This document shows positions 27,201 to 38,325 of a DNA stretch of 64,000 nucleotides, one piece after another (positions within the stretch are counted from its first letter, which is position 1; the number at the start of each line of letters is the position of its first letter). Source of the DNA: Aristolochia californica (Eukaryota; Streptophyta; Magnoliopsida; Piperales; Aristolochiaceae). Position numbers and translations under genes: made by a program. The DNA lies in assembly GCA_029961685.1 (NCBI GenBank), contig JARWKL010000009.1:17541237-17605236 (forward strand). Direction: 5' to 3'. Under the pieces are notes generated by a model. It had not been told where the DNA came from, searched no databases, and was given only the letters and a program-made list of their open reading frames with translations.

Positions 27201-28984
27201 AGAGTTTGTGTATGGAAAAAATTTAAAGCAATAAAAAATGTAAGTAAGGAAAATTTATTCACACACCATGTATGAACACGAAAGTTTTGTAATCCAAGTT
27301 TGGGAAATTCCACTAGTTCAACAACCCCAATAGATTGGAATTTGATAAGAAAGAGATTTTTCTACACATGCTTTAAAAAATGGATATGCATGCTTGGAAC
27401 ATGTAAAAGACGCAAATGACCTATGGATCCAAACCTTTTAAATAGAATAACAAACCGCTCAATGAATTCTCAAGTGAAAGTGCGGTGGGATATTTAACCG
27501 AGTCAAACAAGCCATTATTTTGCCCATTTACAAAAAGCTGACCTAACGATCATTGATGATTGCAAACTGATTTATCATGCGTAACGGCGATATTTTTGTA
27601 ACGAATGACTTTTTGCTTGGGATTCAACACTCAGTTAAAATTCCCTCGCCTCCCCTTTTCCCCTCGATTGCCAAACCTGATATATAAAAACTAAAAAGAG
27701 GTTTAAATCCCTAAAAATTAGAGAAACTTTTTGGAAATATCTCTCTCCATATTTGTGCATTGTGCATTTCCATTTTAGATGTGTACATTTTTCTTGAATC
27801 AAAACTTCACTTTTAGCTTTTTCCTTAATCTTGTAGACAGAAAAGAGAATAGATGACAATGAAATGAAAATTTTAGACTTTGTGTATGGAGAAAATTTAA
27901 AGCAATAACAAAAGTAAGTAAAGAAAATTTATTCACACACCACAAATGAAGACAAAAGTTTTGCCATCCAATTTTGGGAAATTCCACTAGTTCAACAACC
28001 ACAATAGATTGGAATTTTATAAGAAAGAGATATTTCTACACTTGCTTTAAAAAATGGAAATGCATGCTTGGAACATGTTCAAGATGCAAATGACCTATGG
28101 ATCCAAACCATTTAAACAGAATTACAAACCGGTCAATGAATTCTCAAGTGAAAGTGTTGTGGGATATTTAACCGAATCAAACAAGCCATTATTTTGCCCA
28201 TCTACAAAAAGCTGACCTAACGATCATTGATGATTGTAAACTGGTTTATCATGCGTAACGGGCCATATTTTAGTAAAGAATGACTTTTGGGTTGGGATTC
28301 AACACACAGTTAAAATTCCCTCGCCACCCCTTTTCCTGACGATTGCAAAACCTGATATATAAAAACTATAGAGAGGTTTAAATCCGTAAAAATTACAGAA
28401 ACTTTTTGGAAATATCTCTCTCTATAATTTTGCATTGTGCATTTCCATTTTAGATGTGTACATTTTTCTTAAATCAAAACTTGAGTTTTCACTTTTCCCT
28501 TCATCTCGTAGACAAAAAAGAGAATAGATGACAACGAAATGAAAATTTTAGACTTTGTGTATGGAGAAAATTTAAAGCAATAAAAAACGTAAGTAAGGAA
28601 AACATATTCACACACCACATATGAACACAAAAGTTTTGTCATCCTTGTTTGGGAAATTCCACTAGTTCAACAACCCCAAAAGATTGGAATTTGATAAGAA
28701 AGAGATTTTTCTGCACATCCTTTAAAAAATGGATATGCATGCTTGGAACATGTTAAAAATGAAAATGACCTATGGATCCAAACCTTTTAAACAGAATAAC
28801 AAACCGTTCAATGAATTCTCAAGGTAATGTGCGGTGGGATATTTAACCGAGTCAAACAAGCCATTATTTTGCCCATTTACAAAAAGCTGACCAAACGATC
28901 ATTGATGATTGTAAACTGATTTATCATGCATAACGGGCCATATTTTTGTAAGGAATGATTTTTGGGTTGGGATTCAACACTCAG

Positions 28985-29209
28985 TTAAAATTCCCTCGCC
29001 TCCCCTTTTCCCGACGATTGCAAAACCTCATATATAAAAACTAAAAAGAGGTTTAAATCCCTGAAAATTACAGAAACTTTTTGGAAATATCTTTCTCCAT
29101 ATTTGTGTATTGTGCATTTCCATTTTAGATGTGTAAATTTTTCTTGAATCAAAACTTGAGTTTTCAGTTTTTCCTTCATCTCGTAGACAAAAAAGAGAAT
29201 AGATGACAA
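28985..29209 (-). other. Recurrent 74-codon minus-strand open frame, probably not a gene
   Basis: The frame begins MSSILFFVYEMKEK and ends GKGEAREF. Versions of similar length are open in several monomers (19543-19767, 24265-24489, 27635-27859, 31683-31907; a longer variant at 16842-17078), and related shorter ones occur at 48526-48708, 50551-50733 and 53208-53402. Most other copies are broken by stops or indels. I do not recognise the peptide, and the changes do not favour silent positions by eye. The best explanation is a chance open frame carried by the repeat. Confidence 0.12.
29031..29040 (+). promoter_or_regulatory. TATA-like string in each monomer (example copy)
   Basis: 'tatataaaaa' occurs at about monomer position 82 in most copies, downstream of the C-rich tract. 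It resembles a TATA box, but the region is AT-rich and no transcript or reading frame starts sensibly after it. Monomers 34 and 53 have lost it altogether. Low confidence that it acts as a promoter. Confidence 0.15.
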
Positions 29210-29570
29210 TGAAATGAAAATTTTAGACTTTGTGTATGGAGAAAATTTAAAGCAATAGAAAACGTAAGTAAAGAAAATTTATTCACACACCACTAATGAA
29301 GACAAATGTTTTGCCATCCAAGTTTTGGAAATTCCACTATTTCAACAACCCCGATAGATTGGAATTTGATAAGAAAGATTTTTCTACACATGCTTTAAAA
29401 AATGGATATGCATGCTTGAAACATGTTAAAGATGAAAATGACCTATGGATCCAAACCTTTCAAAAAGAATAAAAAACTTCTCCCTAAATTCTCAAGCGAA
29501 CGTGCGGTGGGATATTTAATCGAGTCAAACAAGCCATTATTTTGCCCATTTACAAAAAGCTGACCTAACG

Positions 29571-29582
29571 ATCATTGATGAT
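29571..29582. other. Conserved short dyad near the monomer end (example copy)
   Basis: The sequence atcattgatgat has 5-bp inverted arms around 'tg', and the arms extend to 7 bp with one mismatch. It sits about 40 bp before the end of almost every monomer in both arrays and is among the least variable segments by eye. It could be a protein-binding site or simply part of a conserved stretch; nothing here decides it. Confidence 0.45.
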
Positions 29583-29622
29583 TGTAAACTGATTTATCAT
29601 GCGTAACGGGCCATATTTTTGT

Positions 29623-32600
29623 GAGGAATGAATTTTGGGTTGGGATTCAACACTCAGTTAAAATTCCCTCGCCTCCCCTTTTCCCGACGATTGCAAAACC
29701 TGATATATAAAAACTAAAAAGAGGTTTAAATCCATTAAAATTACAGAAACTTTTTGGAAATATCTCTCTCTATAATTTCCCATTGTGCGTTTCCATTTTA
29801 GATGTATACTTTTTTCTTAAATCAAAACATGAGTTTTCACTTTTCCCTTCATCTCGTGGACAAAACAGAGAATAGGTGACAACGAAATGAAAATTGTAGA
29901 GTTTGGGTGTTGAAAAAATTTAAAGAAATAAAAAACGTAAGTAAAGAAAATTTATTCACACACCACAAATGAGCACAAAAGTTTTGTCATCCAAGTTTTG
30001 GCAATTCCACTAGCACAACAACCCCAATAGCTTGGAATTTGATAAGAAAGAGATATTTCTACATATGCTTTAAAAAATGGATATGCATGCTTGAAACATG
30101 TTAAAGATGCAAATGACCTATGGATCCAAACCTTTTAAAGAGAATAAAAAGTTGCTCATTAAATTATCAAGTGAACGTGCGGTGGGATATTTAACCGAGT
30201 CAAACAAGCCATTATTTTGCATATTTACAAAAAGCTGACCTAACGATCATTGATGATTGTAAACTGATTTATCGTGCGTAACGGGTCAAATCATTGTAAC
30301 GAATGACTTTTTGGTTGGGATTCAACACTCAGTTAAAATTCGCTCGCCTCCCATTTTCTCGACGATTGCAAAACTTGATATATATAAAAACTAAAAAGAG
30401 GTTTAAATCCCTAAAAATTACAGAAACTTTTTGAAATATCTCTCTCCATATTTGTGCATTGTGCATTTCCATTTTAGATGTGTACATTTTTCTTAAATCA
30501 AAACTTGAGTTTTCACTTTTTCCTTCATCTCGTAAACAAAAAAGAGAATAGATGACAACGAAATGAAAATTTTAGACTTTGTGTATGGAGAAAATTTAAA
30601 GCAATAACAAACGTAAGTAAAGAAAATTTATTCAGACACCACAAATGAACACAAAAGTTATGTCATCCAAGTTTGGGAAATTCCACTAGTTCAACAACTT
30701 CAATAGATTGGAATTTGATAAGAAAGAGATTTTTCTACACATGCTTTAAAAAATGGATATGCATGCTTAGAAAATGTTAAAGATGCAAATGACCTATGGA
30801 TCCAAACCTTTTAAAAAGAATAACAAACCGCTCATTGAATTCTCAAGTGAACGTGCGGTGGGATATTTAACCGAGTCAAACAAACCATTATTTTGCTCAT
30901 TTACAAAAAGCTGACCTAACGATCATTGATGATTGTAAATTGATTTATCAAGCGTAACGGGCCATAGTTTTGTAAGGAATGACTTTTGGGTTTGGATTCA
31001 ACACTCAGTTAAAATTCCCTCGCCTCCCCTTTTCCTGACGATTGCAAAACCTGATATATAAAAACTAAAAAGAGGTTTTGAATCCCTAAAAATTACAGAA
31101 ACTTTTTGGAAATATCTCTCTCTATAATTTTGCGTTGTACTTTTCCATTTTAGATGTATACTTTTTTCTTATGTCAAAACTTGAGTTTTCACTTTACCCT
31201 TAATCTCTTAGACAAAACAGAGAATAGATGACAACGAAATGAAAATTTTAGACTTTGTGTATGAGAAAAATTTAAAGTAATAAAAAACGTAAGTAAGGAA
31301 AATTTATTCACACACCACATATGAACACAAAAGTTTTGTCATCCTAGTTTGGGAAATTCCACTAGTTCAACAACCCCAATAGGTTGGAATTTGATAAGAA
31401 AGATATTTCTACACATGCTTTAAAAAATGGATATGCATGCTTGGAACATGTTAAAGATGCAAATGACCTATGGATCCAAACCTTTTAAACAGAATAACAA
31501 ACCGTTCAATGAATTCTCATGCTATTGTGCGATGGGATATTTAACCGAGTCAAACAAGTCATTATTTTGCCCATTTACAAAAAGCTGACCTAACTATCAT
31601 TGATGATTGTAAACTTATGTATCATACGTAACGGGCCATATTTTTGTAAGGAATGATTTTTGGGTTGGGATTCAACACTCAGTTAAAATTCCCTCGCCTC
31701 CCCTTTTCCCGACGATTGCAAAAGCTGATATATAAAAACTAAGAAGAGGTTTAAATCCCTGAAAAGTACAGAAACTTTTTGGAAATATCTCTCTCCGTAA
31801 TTGTGTATTGTGCATTTCCATTTTAGATGTGTACATTTTTCTTGAATCAAAACTTGAGTTTTCAATTTATCCTTCATCTCGTACACAAAAAAGAGAATAG
31901 ATGACAACGAAATGGAAATTTTAGACTTTGTGTATGGAGAAAATTTAAAGCAATAAGAAACGTAAGTTAAGAAAATTTATTCACACACCACTAATGAAGA
32001 CAAAAGTTTTGCCATCCAAGTTTGGGAAATTCCACTAGTTCAACAACCCCGATAGATTGGAATTTGATAAGAAAGAGATTTTTCTACACATGCTTTAAAA
32101 AATGGATATGCATGCTTGAAACATGTTAAAGATGCAAATGACCTATGGATCCAAACCTTTTAAAAAGAATAAAAAACTTCTCCCAAAATTCTCAAGTGAA
32201 CGTGCCGTGGGATATTTAACTGAGTCAAAATAGCCATTATTTTGCCCATTTACAAAAAGCTGACCTAACGATCATTGATGATAGTAAACTGATTTATCAT
32301 GCGTAACGGGCCATATTTTTGTGAGGAATGACTTTTGGGTTGGGATTCAACACTCAGTTAAAATTCCCTCGCCTCCCCTTTTCCCGACGATTGCAAAACC
32401 TGATATAAAAAAACTAAAAAGAGGTTTAAATGCCTTAAAATTACAAAAAAATTTTGGAAATATCTCTCTCTATAATTTTCTATTGTGCGTTTCTATTTTA
32501 GATGTGTACTTTTTTCTTAAATCAAAACATGAGTTTTCAGCTTCCCTTCATCTTGTAGACAAAACAGAGAATAGGTGAGAACGAAATGAAAATTTTAGAG

Positions 32601-35600
32601 TTTGTGTATAGAAAAAATTTAAAGCAATAAAAAACGCAAGTAAAGAAAATTTATTCACACACCTCAAATGAGCACAAAAGTTTTGTGATCCATGTTTGGG
32701 AAATTCCACTAGCACAACAACCCCAATAGCTTGGAATTTGATAAGAAAGAGATATTTCTACACATGCTTTAAAAAATGGATATGCATGCTTGAAACATGT
32801 TAAAGATGCAAATGACCTATGGATCCAAACCTTTTAAAGAGAATAAAAAGTTGCCCATTAAATTATCAAGTGAACGTGCGGTGGGATATTTAACCGAGTC
32901 AAACAAGCCATTATTTTGCCCATTTACAAAAAGTTGATCTAACGATCATTGATGATTGTAACTTGATTTATCGTGTGTAACGGGCCAAATTTTTGTAACG
33001 AACGACTTTTTGGTTGGGATTCAACACTAAGTTAAAATTCACTCCCCTCCCTTTTTCTCGACGATTGCAAAACCTAAAATATAAAAACTAAAAAGAGGAT
33101 TAAATCCCTAAAAATTACAGAAACTTTTTGAAATATCTCTCTCCATATTTGTGCATTGTGCATTTCCATTTTAGATGAGTACATTTTTCTTAAATGAAAG
33201 CTTGAGTTTTCACTTTTTCCTTCATCTCGTAGACAAAACAAAGAATAGATGACAACAAAATGAAAATTTTAAACTTTGTGTATGGAGAAAATTTAAAGCA
33301 ATAACAAACGTAAGTAAGGAAAATTTATTCACACACCACATACGAACACAAAAGTTTTGTAATCCAAGTTTGGGAAATTCCATTAGTTCAACAACCCCAA
33401 TAGATTGGAATTTGATAAGAAAGAGATTTTTCTACACCTGCTTTAAAAAATGGATATGCATGCTTGGAACATGTTAAAGATGCAAATGACCTATGGATCC
33501 AAACCTTTTAAATAGAATAACAAACCGCTCAATGAATTCTCAAGTGAAAGTGCGGAGGGATATTTAACCGAGTCAAACAAGCCATTATTTTGCCCATTTA
33601 CAAAAAGCTGACCTAACGATCATTGATGATTGTAAACTGATTTATCATGTGTAACGGGCCATATTTTTGTAACGAATGACTTTTTGGTTGGGATTCAACA
33701 CTCAGTTAAATTTCGCTCGCCTCCCCTTTTCCCCACGATTGCAAAACCTGACATATAAAAACTAAAAAGAGGTTTAAATCCCTAAAAATTACAACAACTT
33801 TTTGGAAATATCTCTCTCCATATTTGTGCTTTGTGCATTTCCAATTTAGATGTGTACATTTTTCTTAAATTAAAACTTGAGTTTTCACTTTTTCTTTATC
33901 TCGTAGTCAAAAAAGAGAATAGATGACAATGAAATGAAAATTTTAGACTTTGTGTGTGGAGAAAATTCAAAGCAATAACAAAAGTAAGTAAAGAAAATTT
34001 ATTCACACACCACAAATGAAGACAAAAGTTTTGTCATCCAAGTTTGGGAAATTCCACTAGTTCAACAATCCCAATAGATTGGAATTTGATAAGAAAGAGA
34101 TTTTTATACACATGCTTTAAAAAATGGATATGCATGCTTGGAACATGTTAAAAATGCAAATGACCTATGGATCCAAACCTTTTAAAAAGAATAAAAAAAT
34201 GCTCATTGAATTCTCAAGTGGACGTGCGGTGGTATGTTTAACCGAGTCAAACAAGCCGTTATTTTGCCCATTTACAAAAAGCTAAGCTAACAATCATTGA
34301 TGATTATAAACTGGTTTATCATGCGTAATGGGCCATATTTTTGTAAGCAATGACTTTTGGGTTTGGATTCAACACTCAGTTAAAATTCCCTCGCCTCCCC
34401 TTTCCCGATGATTGCAAAACTTGATATATAAAAACTAAAAAGAGGTTTAAATCGCTAAAAATTACAGAAACTTTTTGGAAATATCTCTCTCTATAATTTT
34501 GCATTGTGCTTTTCCATTTTAGATGTATACTTTTTTCTTAAATCAAAACTTGAGTTTTCACTTTTCCCTTCATCATGTAGACAAAACAGAGAGTAGATGA
34601 CAACGAAATGAAAATTTTAGACTTTGTGTATGAAAAAAATTTAAAGCAATAAAAAACGTAAGTAAGGAAAATTTATTCACACACCACATATGAACAAAAA
34701 AGTTTTGTCATCCTAGTTTGGGAAATTCCACTAGTTCAACAACCCTAAAAGATTGGAATTTGATAAGAAAGAGATTTTTCTACACATGCTCTTAAAAATG
34801 GATATGCATGCTTGGAACATGTTAAAGATGGAAATGACCTATGGATCCAAACCTTTTAAACAGAATAACAAACCGCTCAATGAATTCTCAAGCTAATGTG
34901 CGATGGGATATTTGACCGAGTCAAACAAGCCATTATTTTGCCCATTTACAAAAAGCTGACCTTACGACCATTGATGATTGTAAACTGATTTATCATGCGT
35001 AACGGGCCATAATTTTGTTACGAATAATTTTTGGGTTGGGATTCAACACTCAGTTAAAATTCACTCCCCTCCCCATTTCTCGACTATTGCAAAATCCCTG
35101 AAAATTACAGAAACTTTTTATGAATATATCTGTCCATATTTGCGCGTTGTGCATTTCCATTTTAAAAGTGTACATTTTTCTAGAATCAAAACTTGAGTTT
35201 TCACATTTTCCTTCATCTCGTAGACAAAAAAAGAGAATAGATGACAACGAAATGAAAATTTTAGACTTTGTGTATGGAGAAAATTTAAAGCAATAACAAA
35301 CGTAAGTAAAGAAAATTTATTCACACACCACAAATGCAGACAAAAGTTTTGCCATCCAAGTTTGGGAAATTCCACTAGTTCAACAACCCAGATAGATTGG
35401 AATTTGATAAGAAAGAGATTTTTCTACACATGCTTTAAAAAATGGATACGCATGCCTGAAACATGTTAAAGTTGCAAATGACCTACGGATCCAAACCTTT
35501 CAAAAAGAATAAAAAACTTGTCCCTAAATTCTCAAGTGAACGTGCGGTGGGATATTTAACCGAGTCGAACAAGCCATTATTTTGCCCATTTACATAAAGC

Positions 35601-37685
35601 TGACCTAATGATCATTGATGATTGTAAACTGATTTATCATGCGTAACGGGCCATATTTTTGTGAGGAATGACTTTTGGGTTGGGATTCAACACTCAGTTA
35701 AAATTCCATCGCCTCCCCTTTTCCCGACGATTGCAAAATGTGATATATATAAACTAAAAAGAGGTTTAAATCCCTTAAAATTACAGAAACTTTTTGGAAA
35801 TATCTCTCTCTACAATTTTCCATTGTGCGTTTCCTTTTTAGATGTATACTTTTTTCTTAAATCAAAACATGAGTTTTCACCTTTCCCTTCATCTCGTAGA
35901 CAAAACAGAGAAGAGGTGACAACGAAATGAAAATTTTAGAGTTTGTGTATGGAAAAAATTTAAAGCAATAAAAAACGTAAGTGTAGAAAATTTATTCACA
36001 TACCACAAATGAGCAGTAAAGTTTTGTCATCCAAGTTTGGGAAATTCCACTAGCACAACAACACCAATAGCTTGGAATTTGATAAGAAAGAGATATTTCT
36101 ACACATGCTTTAAAAAATGGATATGCATGCTTGAAACTTGTTAAAGATGCAAATGACCTATGGATCCAAACCTTTTAAAGAGAATAAAAAGTTGCTCATT
36201 AAATTATCAAGTGAACATGCGGTGGGATATTTGACCGTGTCAAACAAGCCATTATTTTGCCAATTTACAAAAAGTTGACCTAACGATCATTGATGATTGT
36301 AAACTGATTTATCGTGCGTAATGGGCCAAATTTTTGTAACGAATGACTTTTTGGTTGGGATTCAACACTTAGTTAAATTTCGCTCGCCTCCCCTTTTTTC
36401 GGCAATTGCAAAACCTGATATATAAAAACTAAAAAGAGGTTTAAATCCCTAAAAATTACAGAAACTTTTTGGAAATATCTCGCTCCATATTTTCGCATTG
36501 TGCATTTCCATTTTAGATGTTTAGATTTTTCTTAAATAAAAACTTGACTTTTCACTTTTTCCTTCATCTCGTAGACGAAAAAGAGAATAGATGACAATGA
36601 AATGAAAATTTTACACTTTATGTATGGAGAAAATTTAAAGCAATAACAAACGTAAGTAAAGAAAATTTATTCACACACCACAAATGAACACACAAGTTTT
36701 GTCATCCAAGTTTGGGAAATTCCACTAGTTCAACAACCTCAATAGATTGGAATTTCATAAGAAAGTGATTTTTCTACACATGCTTTAAAAATGGATATGC
36801 TTGCTTGGAACATGCTAAAGATGCAAATGACCTATGGATCCAAACCTTTTAAAAAGAATAACAAACCGCTCATTGAATTCTCAAGTGAACGTGCGGTAGG
36901 ATATTTAACAGAGTCAAACAAGCTAGTATTTTGCCCATTTACAAAAAGTTGACCTAACGATCATTGATGATTGTAAACTGATTTATCAAGCGTAACGGGC
37001 CATATTTTTGTAAGGAATGACTTTTGGGTTTGGATTCGGCACTCACTTAAAATTCCCTCGCCTCCCATTTTCCCGATGATTGCAAAACCTGATATATAAA
37101 TAGTAAAAAGAGGTTTAAATCCCTAAAAATTATAGAAACTTTTTGGAAATATCTCTCTCTATAATTTTGCATTGTGCATTTCCATTTTTAATGTATACTT
37201 TTTTCTTAAATCAAAACTTGAGTTTTCACTTTTCCCTTCATCTCGTAGACAAAACAGAGAATAGATGACAACGAAATGAAAATTTTAAACTTTGTGTATG
37301 GAAAAAATTTAAAGCAATAAAAATTGTTAGAAAGGAAAATTTATTCACACACCACATATGAACACAAAAGTTTTGTAATCCAAGTTTGGGAACTTCCACT
37401 AGTTCAACAACCCCAATAGATTGGAATATAAAAAGAAAGATACTTTTCAACACCTGCGTTAAAAAATGGATATGCATGCTTGGAACATGTTAAAGATGCA
37501 AATGACCTATGGATCCAAACCTTTTAAATAGTATAACAAAGCGCTCAATGAATTCTCAAGTGAAAGTGCGGTGGGATATTTAACCGAGTCAAACATGCCA
37601 TTACTTTGCCCATTTACAAAAAGCTGACCTAACGATCATTGATAATTGTAAACCGATTTATCATGCGTAACGACCATATTTTTGT
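29623..37685 (+). repeat. Monomers 45-56, recurring C-A-B-A3 order
   Basis: C monomers at 29623, 32323 and 35663 each follow an A3 monomer (28950, 31648, 35019) and start with 'gagg'. They are followed by A monomers starting 'aacg', then (directly or one monomer later) B monomers with 'gggtttggattc' (30974, 34345, 37012). The spacing between C copies is 4 and then 5 monomers, so the higher-order unit changed length. Monomer 50 (32997) is A in front and B behind. Monomer 53 carries a 31-bp deletion. Confidence 0.82.
35019..35662 (+). repeat. Monomer 53, 644 bp, deletion removing the TATA-like string
   Basis: The sequence passes from 'cgactattgcaaaa' directly into 'tccctgaaaatta' at about 35,091-35,095. 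About 31 bp are missing, including the usual 'gatatataaaaac' and 'agaggttta'. The junction shares about three A residues. Confidence 0.88.
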
Positions 37686-38325
37686 AAGAAATGACTTTTG
37701 GGTTGGGATTCAACACTCAATTAAAATTCCCTCGCCTCCCCTTTTCCCCACGATTGCAAAACCTGATATATAAAAACAAAAAAGAGGTTTAAATCCCTAA
37801 AAATTAGAGAAACTTTTTGGAAATATCTCTCCATATTTGTGCATTGTGCATTTCCATTTTAGATGTGTACATTTTTCTTAAATCAAAACTTGACTTTTCA
37901 CTTTTTCCTTCATCTCCTAGACAAAAAAGAGAATAGATGACAATGAAATGAATATTTTGGACTTTGTGTATGGAGAAAACTTAAAGCAATAAAAAAACTA
38001 AGTAAAGAAAATTTATTCACACACCACAAATGAAGACAAAAGTTTTGTCATCCAAGTTTGGGAAATTCCACTAGTTCAACAACCCCAATTGATTGGAATT
38101 TGATAAGAAAGAGATTTTTCTACACTTGCTTTAAAAAATGGAAATGCATGCCTGGAACATGTTAAAGATGCAAATGACCTATGGATCCAAACCTTTTAAA
38201 CAGAATGACAAACCACTCAATGAATTCACAAGTGAAAGTGTTGTGGGCCCATTTACAAAAAGCTGACCTAACTATCATTGATGATTGTAAACAGGTTTAT
38301 CATGCGTAATGGGCCATATTTTTGT
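37686..38325 (+). repeat. Monomer 57, 640 bp, 33-bp deletion
   Basis: Near 38,247 'gtgttgtggg' runs straight into 'cccatttac'. The usual 'atatttaaccgaatc' through 'ccattattttg' is missing, about 33 bp. A further 2-bp loss in the 'tctctcc' stretch helps account for the short total. Confidence 0.87.

Larger units (their letters stand above)
24230..29622 (+). repeat. Eight-monomer block, copy 2 (monomers 37-44: A3,C,A,A,B,A2,B/A,A3)
   Basis: Second copy of the block at 16818-22270, in the same monomer order and with the same diagnostic variants. Differences show separate later change: monomer 43 (28275) has no 77-bp duplication and carries an A-type middle ('tatggagaaaa'). Monomer 44 (28950) is A3 where the first copy ends in A2. 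It leads into another C monomer at 29623. Confidence 0.85.
28950..29622 (+). repeat. Representative monomer (class A3) with internal landmarks
   Basis: A typical copy used to describe the unit. In order: start box aaggaatgat; C-rich tract ttccctcgcctcccc from 28991; a TATA-like string at 29031; a ccctgaaa site (ccctaaa in most copies) at about 29058; a tctttctccatatttg pyrimidine stretch; 'cttcatctcgtagac' near 29176; the near-palindromic aaaatttt at about 29218; two 'agaaaattta' direct repeats 32 bp apart; overlapping palindromes atgcatgc at 29408-29415; ggatcc at 29447-29452; a dyad atcattgatgat at 29571-29582; and an end box gggccatatttttgt. I see no sub-repeat structure inside the monomer by eye. 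Confidence 0.9.

Noticed and set aside
28900..28960. CENP-B box-like site around 'gcgtaacgggcc'
   Set aside because: The spacing of the ttcg, a and cggg elements does not fit the box, and the 5' ttcg is missing.
29031..29040. Functional promoter at the TATA-like string
   Set aside because: There is no downstream gene, and the string is expected in such AT-rich DNA. Kept only as a low-confidence feature.
32321..32578. Plus-strand frames of 85-89 codons at 32321 and 35661
   Set aside because: They start in the monomer start box of C copies by a chance 'atg' and run through the AT-rich part. They are closed in most C copies and have no ribosome-binding or splice context.
35118..35375. Minus-strand open frame of 85 codons, related to those at 12183, 15020, 27799, 37238 and others
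   Set aside because: It is a second frame of the same repeat, overlapping the 74-codon one, opened or closed by single-base indels. The pattern fits non-coding repeat drift.
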